Below, one piece after another: positions 14,220-21,500 of a stretch of DNA of 35,874 bases (positions within the stretch are counted from its first letter, which is position 1; the number at the start of each line of letters is the position of its first letter). The position numbers and the translations under genes were made by a program. The notes under the pieces were generated by a model. That model made no database searches. It saw only the letters and a list, made by a program, of their open reading frames with translations, and was not told the origin of the DNA. The stretch covers positions 1 through 35,874 of the forward strand of contig CAZFVY010000075.1 in NCBI GenBank assembly GCA_964522665.1. Reading direction: 5' to 3'. Source of the DNA: CAZFVY01 sp964522665. GTDB lineage: Bacteria; Verrucomicrobiota; Verrucomicrobiia; Limisphaerales; CAZFVY01.

Positions 14220-16278
14220 AAAAACGATAGGTCAAGCGCACGAAATAATTGCGGCCGAGCAAAGGCAGAGGCGCGGCTCCCCCGTTGTACGCCTGGCCAA
14301 GCAAGATTTTCTGATCGAGGAGATTCTGAATGCCGATGCCGCACTCGAACGATTTCCACCGGCGCTCGATGAACGTATTCAACGTAAATTCGGCCGGCAG
14401 CCACTCCTCCTGGCCCGGGTACACCCACGCTCGGGCGGCCGTCTGGTAGGTGGCGTTCAAATTCCAATCCAGCTTCTTGGTCAGGTGGAACGTCCCGCTG
14501 CCGGAAACCTTATGGGCCGGCAGCGCCAGATTCAACCCGCTCACCGCTGACCCGTATAATAGCAGACGCTCGGCGCTCAATTGTTGGTCCGCCTGGTAGT
14601 AGGAGTAACCCAGGGTTCCGGCGAACCTTTCGCCGCGGTAGCGCAACTCCGCTTCCCCGCCATAGTCGCTCAGCGGTCCGCCGTTCAACGCGCCAAATTC
14701 GCTCCCGCTGACGGTGAAGACGATCGGTCGGACGATCCGCATGTAATACAAGTTGGCCACGGCGGAAAGATGGTCATTGAACCGATACCCCGATTCCAAT
14801 TGATAACTCGCGGTCTTTTCATACCTAACCGCGGCGTTGCCCAGTTGGAAATAAATGTCGTCGATATTCGGCGTCCGGAACGCTTCGTCGTAAAGCAGTT
14901 TGAGATGGAATCGTTCCCACGCCTTGGTCACGCCGAGACGCGGCACTAACGCGTCGCCGGCGTAGTCATGGCTCTCGTAACGGCCGCCCACCGTAAAGTT
15001 GGCCCAGTCGGTATCGAGGTCGTATTGCGCGTAGCCGGCAATGTCGTGGTAATTGACGTGGTCGGAACCAAAGAAAAACGCGCTCGGCGCGGCATTGAGG
15101 TAAGCCGTATCGATCGCCTTCGCGCTTTCGAAGTAGCCCGTGACCCCGGCGAGCAGGTGATTCCGTTCATTGAACGTGGCGACCAGCGGGATATCGAGAT
15201 TCAGTTTGTCATAGTCCAGCTTGAAGTCACCGCGACCGGGATTGGTTTCCAGCCCCCAAGGTTCCTGGTGCAACACGGTCAATTTCGGCGCGATTGTCAG
15301 CGCGTCTGAGACGTTGAAGTCATACTTGGCCGAGCCCATCGACGAGCGGAACGTCCGGCTCCAGTCCGGGAACCCGACCGGCGGCTCGCCATTGGCCAGG
15401 GGATTCTTGAATTCGAAGTCGTCGTAGATGAAGCGAAGGTCAAGGTCCTTCCAGCCCAAATCGGCGTTGATGGTGTAAGGTTCCATCCCGGAATAACGCC
15501 GCAAGTCCACCACCGTCCCCGCCTGCGAAACGTACGCTTGATCCGACCGGATGAAGTTTTCGTAGTTGACGCCCACCGAGAATCGCCAGCCATTCGTAAA
15601 CGCGTAGCCGACGCTGCCATCGACCGCGGTCCCAACGCGGCCGGGGACGACTTCCGGGCGCACGGAGACAAACCCGCCGTCTTGCTCCGCCCCCTTCGTA
15701 GTGATGTTTACGACCGCCAATTCCGCGTTGCCGCCGTAGCGCGCCGAGCCGGGACCGCGGATGATTTCGACCTGCTTGATTTGCTCGGCCGAGTAGTGAT
15801 GCCCCAACTGCACATTCCCCCACAGTCCATCATTGACGGGAATGCCGTCCAGCAACACCAACATCTTGCCCTCGTAAGCCCAAAACCCTCGGAAACCGGC
15901 CCCGACGGCCGAACTGATATCCTCTTCGAACGAAAACCCGGGCACCAACGCCAGAATATCCATCAAATCGCGGGCGCCGGTTTCGTTGATCTCCTCTTGG
16001 GTGATGACCGAAACGATGGCGGGTTGCTCGCGGACCGGGCGCTCCGCCACCGAAGCGATCTTGATCTGAATGCGGCTTAATTCCTCGAAGGAAAGATTGG
16101 CGAGCACCGGGGCATTCGTGGTCGTTTGCGCGAGGACGCCCAGGCCAGCCGCCAACCCCAGCGCGCCAACCCAGATGAGCCGGGCCAACACGTCCGCCCA
16201 GCGGCGCCCAGGCCGCGGAATTTGCGTTGAGTGGAAGCGCGACTCTTCGGCTTTGGCGCCGGCGGCGAAGGCCAGCAT
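14218..16278 (-). CDS. TonB-dependent outer-membrane receptor
   Basis: Predicted 686-residue TonB-dependent receptor. A long-n-region signal peptide (ALGLAAGLGVLAQ) leads to a plug domain: VISVITQEEINETGARDLMDILALVPGF is the typical plug start, and MLVLLDGIPVNDGLW and IEIIRGPGSARYGGNAELAVVNITTKG-like segments (here QVEIIRGPGSARYGG) are its hallmarks. The remainder is rich in alternating aromatic beta strands and ends NYFVRLTYRF, the expected C-terminal aromatic. The peptide LSFEELSRIQIKIASVAER resembles the TonB-box/plug boundary. ATG 16278 is used; GTG 16311 is possible. The substrate is unknown. As first gene of an operon with a YfiR-like protein and a kinase, it may act as a sensor-coupled porin. 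Confidence 0.93.
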   Translation of the reverse strand: MLAFAAGAKAEESRFHSTQIPRPGRRWADVLARLIWVGALGLAAGLGVLAQTTTNAPVLANLSFEELSRIQIKIASVAERPVREQPAIVSVITQEEINETGARDLMDILALVPGFSFEEDISSAVGAGFRGFWAYEGKMLVLLDGIPVNDGLWGNVQLGHHYSAEQIKQVEIIRGPGSARYGGNAELAVVNITTKGAEQDGGFVSVRPEVVPGRVGTAVDGSVGYAFTNGWRFSVGVNYENFIRSDQAYVSQAGTVVDLRRYSGMEPYTINADLGWKDLDLRFIYDDFEFKNPLANGEPPVGFPDWSRTFRSSMGSAKYDFNVSDALTIAPKLTVLHQEPWGLETNPGRGDFKLDYDKLNLDIPLVATFNERNHLLAGVTGYFESAKAIDTAYLNAAPSAFFFGSDHVNYHDIAGYAQYDLDTDWANFTVGGRYESHDYAGDALVPRLGVTKAWERFHLKLLYDEAFRTPNIDDIYFQLGNAAVRYEKTASYQLESGYRFNDHLSAVANLYYMRIVRPIVFTVSGSEFGALNGGPLSDYGGEAELRYRGERFAGTLGYSYYQADQQLSAERLLLYGSAVSGLNLALPAHKVSGSGTFHLTKKLDWNLNATYQTAARAWVYPGQEEWLPAEFTLNTFIERRWKSFECGIGIQNLLDQKILLGQAYNGGAAPLPLLGRNYFVRLTYRF

Positions 16279-16618
16279 CGGAGATTCGTTGCTTTGATCA
16301 CGTTCTTGCACGCGCCGGTTGCTTGGGTCCAGGTTTCAACGGCATCTTTGGGCCGCGCTTCTCCGAAAGTCGAGCCTAAACGCGCCACCGGAAGCCGCGA
16401 AAGCCTCTGAATCAGCGCGCCCTTCGGCATCCGTCGCCTTTGGTCGCGCGAGAATCAAGCCACTCCGCCGACCGCCCAGCAAAGCGCCTCGGTGACGCGC
16501 CAAGCTTCCTCCCTAGCCGACTGCCTTTCATGCGGCCTTCACTTGCAAAAATGCCGACCCGGATTAAAGTGCAGAATCATCAGTTTTAGACCTTGGGGAA
16601 ATTTGCTTTGGCATCGCT
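16279..16618. other. Divergent intergenic region (TonB operon / prepilin fragment)
   Basis: No gene is supported. The region must hold the promoter of the minus-strand TonB-receptor operon and whatever drives the plus-strand prepilin fragment. I found no convincing sigma-70 boxes or strong repeats. Confidence 0.45.
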
Positions 16619-16889
16619 ATGAACCGCGCGGTTGTGGTCGCAGGACTACGGGAGCGAAATCGACTTTTCGGACTCCGAGCATTCACGTTGATCGAGCTTT
16701 TGGTGGTGATCGCGATCATTGCCGTGCTGGCGGCCTTGTTGCTGCCCGCGTTGGCGCGCGCGAAACGGGCCGCGCAATCGGCTCGCTGCAAGAGCAACCT
16801 CCGGCAAATCGGCCTCGCGATGACGCTTTATGTTCAGGATGCCTGCCGGTATCCCGTTGATCCGACTCTTCGTGGACGCCTGAAACCCT
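16619..16889 (+). pseudogene. Truncated type IV prepilin-like gene
   Basis: The first about 75 residues are an unmistakable prepilin N-terminus of the Verrucomicrobial/Planctomycete DUF1559-like type: RAFTLIELLVVIAIIAVL, then AALLLPALARAKRAAQSARC, KSNLRQIGLAMTLYVQDACRYP. The methylated Phe follows the leader G-L-R-A. Full proteins of this class run to about 200-270 residues with a C-terminal beta domain. Here the frame, after DPTLRGRLKPF, enters the antisense strand of the GNAT gene and continues as Arg/Pro/Ser-rich nonsense to 17101. I therefore take it as a 3'-truncated copy, although a short pilin-like peptide could still be made. Confidence 0.7.
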
Positions 16890-17363
16890 TCACGGAGCGT
16901 GGGTCGGCTCGGCCAACTTCAAGGTCAGATGCACCCGCTTCGTGTCTGCAAAGCCGACCCGTCGATAGACCGCCAACGCCGCCTGATTGTCGTCCCCGGT
17001 CTCAACGTGCATGGCGCGCGCGCCTCGCTCGGCGCAGATTTGGCAGGCCTGCGCCAGCGCCGCTTTGCCAATTCCCAAACCGCGGAACGCGGGCCGGATA
17101 AAAAAATCATCCACAATCGCGCTCGGCCCGCCGTATTCCATGCTGTACGAAAACGTCACCACCACGTAGCCAATGTCGCCCGCTTCGACGCGAATGAACC
17201 AGACGAGGCCCAACCGTTCGTCGGCCAGCAACGGCGCAAACGCCGCGCTCGCCCGCCTCGGGTTAAGCGCAAACGCCGCTTCCGCGTAGAATTCGGTCAT
17301 CAGTCCGACGAGCGCTGGCACGTCGTCCGGCCCAGCTTTTCTTAAAGTTTGAGAGACGCTCAT
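16890..17363 (-). CDS. GNAT-family N-acetyltransferase
   Basis: Predicted 157-residue GCN5-related acetyltransferase that would transfer an acetyl group from acetyl-CoA to an amine. Motif A, which binds the CoA pyrophosphate, reads FFIRPAFRGLGIGKAAL. The preceding strand IGYVVVTFSYSMEYGGPSAIVDDF and the following helix and strand ARAMHVETGDDNQAALAVYRRVGFADT (motif B, with N and Y typical of the family) are intact. The ATG at 17363 is unambiguous. Length is normal. Its 3' end abuts the broken prepilin gene on the other strand. The substrate is unknown. Confidence 0.93.
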   Translation of the reverse strand: MSVSQTLRKAGPDDVPALVGLMTEFYAEAAFALNPRRASAAFAPLLADERLGLVWFIRVEAGDIGYVVVTFSYSMEYGGPSAIVDDFFIRPAFRGLGIGKAALAQACQICAERGARAMHVETGDDNQAALAVYRRVGFADTKRVHLTLKLAEPTHAP

Positions 17364-17464
17364 AAGGTGGCGGCGATGGTGTCACCCAACCGCCTGTTTG
17401 GCGAGCGCGTCATCACCGCCCGAGGAGATCGCGACCACGGCTGGATTCTCAACCTTCCAGGCAA

Positions 17465-18928
17465 TCAATTGATGCGTTTAAGCGGAATGTCCCGACCGTC
17501 GGCATGCACGATCAACGCGGTAGGATGCCCTTGGTTGTCCACTTCAACGGTCATCGTGTCGTCGGTCACGCCCGAGAAAAACTGTTTCTCACTTTCCGGC
17601 AGGAGCGCCTGTCTTGGTTCGTCATTCTCCTGGACCGAGAGGTGATCGCCATCCCGACGAATCGTCAGAATGAGATTGGGCGGCTCGCCATACCGCCCCA
17701 CGTAACGCTCCAACACGATGGCGTCGATTCGCGCTTGCTTGTGCTGCTTCAGCGGCGCGCGCGGCGGCAACTGGTTGTATGGCGTGAAACCTTCCCACGC
17801 GATCGGTGTGAACGTGTTTTTGAGCGTCTCTTCGAGCAGTTCCTCGAAAATACCTTCAGCGTTTCCACTGTTGCTCATGATAACGAGGCCCGTGCCTTGG
17901 TCGTCAAAACCGACCGCGTAATGCCGCCAACCGTCGTCGTGGCCCTCCTTGAAGAAGGCCTTGCCGTACGGCGTCCAGTAAAGGCCCCAGCCCAAACCGT
18001 AACTTAGGCGTCTCACCTGATTGTCGTCGGTGTTCTCGTTCTCCAAGGTCGGGAATTGATGCTTCGAGGCGATCCTGATTTGCGGACTCAGCATTTGTTC
18101 GCGAGTGGTTTTGCGGATCCCTTGCCCCGACATCACCGCCTGCATAAAGCGCGCGAAATCGCCCAGCGTCGTCTGCATCGAGCCAGCCGCGTTCGCCTTG
18201 GTTCGCTTCAGCGGGCCAAGCGACCGGCCGTGATCGTCGTAACCATTCGCGTAATCGCTCTCGAAATGATCCCGCCAGACCATGCTGGTGCGGGTCATCG
18301 CGAGCGGCTGAAAAACGCGCTTTTGCATCAGGTCAATGAGTGGAGCTCCGGTGACTACTTCGACCACAAATTGCAGCAAAACGATTCCCTCCCCCGAATA
18401 GGCGTAGCGCGATCCCGGCTCAAAATGGATTCTGAGCTTCCGATCCGGCTCGAACCAACGCCAATTCGGAAACCCGGTGGTGTGGGAGAGCAACATTCGC
18501 CCCGTGATGCGCTCGTAACGGGGGTCGCTGGCGAGGTCTCGGTAATCGTCATACTCCGAAAGCGGTTTCGGCAAATAGCTTTGAACCGGCTTATCGAGGT
18601 CCAATCGGCCTTCGTCCACCAATTGCATCACCAAATACGCGAAGGCCACCTTGCTGAGCGAAGCTCCCGACATCACCGAATCCGCGGTCAGCGGAAGCTT
18701 CTTTTCTTGGTCGCGAACGCCGTAGGCCTTCACGAAAACGATCTTCCCGGCGTTGATGATCGCAATGCCCAGGCCGGGAACCTCCGCCGCCTTCATCAGG
18801 CGCAACGCCGTCGCGTCGATCTCCGCGGGAGTGATCCTACTTCCGTCGAGCCGTATGATCGCGGGCGGCTCCGCGGACCTGGCGGTAAGCGCGAGGCCCA
18901 GAGCGATAAACAACGTTAACGTTTTCAT
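17465..18928 (-). CDS. Secreted serine hydrolase (beta-lactamase/class C, S12 family)
   Basis: Predicted 487-residue exported serine hydrolase of the beta-lactamase/D-alanyl-D-alanine carboxypeptidase family. The signal peptide MKTLTLFIALGLALTARSAE supports ATG 18928 over the GTG at 19030. The catalytic S-x-x-K is S90-L-S-K93 in MSGASLSKVAF. The second motif Y-x-N appears as YAYSGEG (Tyr present, Asn replaced by Gly, a frequent variant). The third motif has EGHDDGW in place of H/K-T-G, common in esterase-like members. A C-terminal lipocalin-like domain (from about 410: IVLERYVGRYGEPPNLILTIRRDGDHLSVQ) is typical of this family in environmental bacteria. Likely activity is esterase or peptidase; antibiotic resistance is not implied. 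Confidence 0.93.
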   Translation of the reverse strand: MKTLTLFIALGLALTARSAEPPAIIRLDGSRITPAEIDATALRLMKAAEVPGLGIAIINAGKIVFVKAYGVRDQEKKLPLTADSVMSGASLSKVAFAYLVMQLVDEGRLDLDKPVQSYLPKPLSEYDDYRDLASDPRYERITGRMLLSHTTGFPNWRWFEPDRKLRIHFEPGSRYAYSGEGIVLLQFVVEVVTGAPLIDLMQKRVFQPLAMTRTSMVWRDHFESDYANGYDDHGRSLGPLKRTKANAAGSMQTTLGDFARFMQAVMSGQGIRKTTREQMLSPQIRIASKHQFPTLENENTDDNQVRRLSYGLGWGLYWTPYGKAFFKEGHDDGWRHYAVGFDDQGTGLVIMSNSGNAEGIFEELLEETLKNTFTPIAWEGFTPYNQLPPRAPLKQHKQARIDAIVLERYVGRYGEPPNLILTIRRDGDHLSVQENDEPRQALLPESEKQFFSGVTDDTMTVEVDNQGHPTALIVHADGRDIPLKRIN

Positions 18929-19170
18929 AGCGCGAGGACGGGCGTCGATCGAGGCTTGGTCGTAGCCCGAGCTCGACGCCGACGATCGATTTGAAGCCAT
19001 TCGTTTACTAATACACGGCAGAAGGCTCACTTGTTACGGAATACTTTCGCCCGGGCCGGAAATCGGTTTGGCAGTATGGGACGATAGACCACGGGCCAGC
19101 GAAATCGTCGCCGCGCGACTGGATCGGGCCAATCGATGAGGCGGGCGAAACCGTCCAAGAAGTGGCGCCG

Positions 19171-20352
19171 CTAATTCGGGCTGGTCAATCGATGCGTGGG
19201 CGTCGGTCGGCCCGGGCGGAAGCGTTCGAGGTGGTCGAGGCGGGCCGAGATTCCCGGGAATTGCGCCGGCAGGTTCGCGAGAGCCGTTTCGACGGCTTGC
19301 CGCAGAATCTCCGGCGCGCCCTCGGCGCGGAGGTTGAGGATCAGTTGCCCGCTCGGGATCGCTTCTTCAAGCTCCTGCGAAAGCTCGGGGACAAAATCAT
19401 TGCGGACAAGGTTGACGACCGCCAGGCCGCCCAGGCCCGCGTCCGGACTGAGCGTCATCTTGAGGTGCGCGATCTCCGCGCGCTCGACCTGCAGCGTTTC
19501 CTGAATACCGCGCGCCAGCGTGGTGAGAACGTCGCCCGCCTCGAAGCTCGAGACCGAGGCGAGCTGGATCGTGGCGTTTAACCAGCCCAGCAGGGCTTCG
19601 CCTTCGGCGTAAAGATCGTAATCGACTGGCATGGCGTCCGACGACGATTGCTCGGCGATCCCCAGTCGCGCGAGCCAGGGCTCGAGCCCGGCGCCCGTTC
19701 GCGCGGAAACCGAGAGAATTTCGGCGCGGGGAAACTCACGAGTCAACGCGTCGCGCAATCCCTCGCGCCGCGCGTCGTCGAGGAGGTCGGACTTGTTGAT
19801 GACGATGAGGTTGGCCTCCTCAAGTTGCTTGCGGTAAATATAAACGACCTTCTCAGAAAACCTCGCCCCGGCCTCCAAGCCGAGCACGCGCCCGGCGCGG
19901 ACCGGATCGACCAGCACGCTCAGCGGGGCGATGGCGAAACTCTCGCCATAAATCCGCCGCAAGGGATAGGTCACGGTCGCGACCAAATCGGTGCAACTCC
20001 CCACCGGTTCGGCGATGAAGACGTCGGGCCGATTGGCGGTCGTGAGCCGCGTCGCGGCCTCCATGAGGGAATTGAAGCGGCAACAGAAGCAGCCGCCGGG
20101 AATTTCCTCGGTGGCGAAACCGCGCGCGCGGAGCAAGGTGGTATCGACCAGGCCGCTCCCCTGATCGTTGGTGATGAGGCCGACGCGCAGCCCTTTCTGC
20201 GTGAAATGTTGCGCGAGCCGCCCGACCGCCGTGGTTTTCCCGGCGCCGAGAAATCCACCGATCATGAGGTATCGGGCTTTGGTAGGCGCAATCGGGTCGG
20301 TATTTACCGCCGCGTCGGCGACTGGCAAGGGTTTCGTAGTCATTCGCTTCAT
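19171..20352 (-). CDS. G3E-family (CobW/HypB/UreG-like) GTPase
   Basis: Predicted 393-residue GTPase of the G3E metallochaperone class. Walker A is GGFLGAGKTT (about 32-41). The metal-binding CxCC motif is G-G-C88-F-C90-C91, and the guanine-specificity motif is NKSD (186-189). EPVGSC around residue 115-120 corresponds to the ExxG switch that joins metal and GTP sites. The C-terminal domain (about 240-393) differs from the classical CobW_C sequence. G3E proteins use GTP hydrolysis to insert metals (Zn, Co, Ni) or cofactors into target proteins. It lies 71 nt downstream of a gene for a GcvH-like lipoyl carrier on the same strand, which suggests that the carrier or its partner enzyme is the client. 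ATG 20352 is used; ATG 20343 is possible. Confidence 0.92.
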   Translation of the reverse strand: MKRMTTKPLPVADAAVNTDPIAPTKARYLMIGGFLGAGKTTAVGRLAQHFTQKGLRVGLITNDQGSGLVDTTLLRARGFATEEIPGGCFCCRFNSLMEAATRLTTANRPDVFIAEPVGSCTDLVATVTYPLRRIYGESFAIAPLSVLVDPVRAGRVLGLEAGARFSEKVVYIYRKQLEEANLIVINKSDLLDDARREGLRDALTREFPRAEILSVSARTGAGLEPWLARLGIAEQSSSDAMPVDYDLYAEGEALLGWLNATIQLASVSSFEAGDVLTTLARGIQETLQVERAEIAHLKMTLSPDAGLGGLAVVNLVRNDFVPELSQELEEAIPSGQLILNLRAEGAPEILRQAVETALANLPAQFPGISARLDHLERFRPGRPTPTHRLTSPN

Positions 20353-20423
20353 CCAATGGCGACCTCATTCCAAATCCGTCTGGTCCGCCCGCCAAGTGGT
20401 CGCCCGGCCTGGCGGTTGAACCT

Positions 20424-20897
20424 TCACTCGATTTGCGCCTGTTTCTGTTGTTCGAGAATCTTATCGATGGCTCGGTCGAGAATACGAACGTAGCCGTCCA
20501 CGTCCACACAATTGGCGTCGGGTTCGCCCTCGACCCGATAGAGCCAGCCGGCGCCGTAGGGGTCGCGGTGCACGGTCGCGATCTTTTCCTTGAGCGTGGG
20601 ATTTCCTTCGATGAACTTGCCGCTGACGATACAATATAGGTCCGAGATCGCCTTGAATCCCTCGACGAAACCGATGATCTGGCCAACCAGCACCTCGGCC
20701 TCCGGCGGTACCTCAAAGCCATGATCGACCATCTCCCCGAGCATCCGCACCGCGAACTTCGTCAAGCCGACACGCCAACGGTTCGCCGGTTCCGGGGCAA
20801 TCCAAAAGTGCGCCGGGGTGTAGCGATAATCCACCGGCAAACTCGTGACAAAGTTCGAGCGCCGGTATGACTGAGTTTTGCGGCGTTCTGGTTCCAT
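20424..20897 (-). CDS. GcvH-like lipoyl-carrier protein
   Basis: Predicted 157-residue homologue of the glycine-cleavage H protein. HFWI near residue 30, VGLTKFAVRMLGEMV, PPEAEVLVGQIIGFVEGFKAISDLY and VSGKFIEGNPTLKE...HRDPYGAGWLYRVE follow the H-protein fold. K82 in EGFKAISD is the predicted lipoylated lysine (EsvKavSD in canonical GcvH). It is longer than usual at both ends: a basic N-terminus (MEPERRKTQSYRRS) and a C-terminal acidic/helical tail of about 35 residues after the domain. ATG 20897 is chosen; the extension to 21068 is Arg/Ser-rich and unlike the family. No gcvT, gcvP or lipoate ligase is nearby. Its companion is a G3E GTPase, so it may be a specialised lipoate carrier rather than the housekeeping GcvH. 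Confidence 0.9.
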   Translation of the reverse strand: MEPERRKTQSYRRSNFVTSLPVDYRYTPAHFWIAPEPANRWRVGLTKFAVRMLGEMVDHGFEVPPEAEVLVGQIIGFVEGFKAISDLYCIVSGKFIEGNPTLKEKIATVHRDPYGAGWLYRVEGEPDANCVDVDGYVRILDRAIDKILEQQKQAQIE

Positions 20898-21500
20898 AAG
20901 TTTTCGGCGCGCGGGCGTTTCGAGTTTCGGTTGCCAGACTTCCCGAAGGCGCTGGCCGGATCGAGAGTTTTCCGGGTTCGCCGACGGTTTCAACCTTAAA
21001 GCGGAAGTCATTCGGGCCGCGAAGTGTCCAAGGGGTTGGGTGGAAGACCCCAAAAGCACCCCCTCCACCGTCCCTCGTCGCGCCCAGTTGACCGCCGCCG
21101 CTTCATGCTAAAACCTTGGCATTCTCTGAGTCGTCTGGTCCGCCGTCCCAATCCCAAGCTCAAATGACGGGGATTCACGATTCAAGACGTCCGGGAAAAA
21201 CGGGCGCCGTCGCGTTTTAGAGGGACCAACTTCCCGGTGGATAACCGGCGCAACCGTTTAAGCCGGAGATGCTCGCCGCCATTCATCGCCGCGACGGGCA
21301 AAAGGTGGAGACCGTTCTCGGCGCGTTCAAAAATAATTACCGTCGCCCGGCCGAGTCACCTTGTTTTGGCCCAAATCTTGCTAATTTTCGGCTAAATATT
21401 GGCATTTTTAGTAAGCGCTGCACGATTTGAAATTTGCGGCGGGCTTTCCAGGACATCGCTCTCGGCCGGAGTAGGTGCGAGAGCAGGCAGTTGATTGGTT
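20898..21500. other. 603-bp intergenic region with a possible gene remnant
   Basis: Divergent spacer between the GcvH-like gene and the first propeller/PA14 gene. From about 21269 a 54-codon plus-strand frame reads MLAAIHRRDGQKVETVLGAF... and then loses protein character (CFGPNLANFRLNIGIF). An in-frame TAA lies 10 codons upstream. The frame looks more coding-like than the surroundings and may be the debris of a lost gene. I do not recognise it. Confidence 0.35.
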
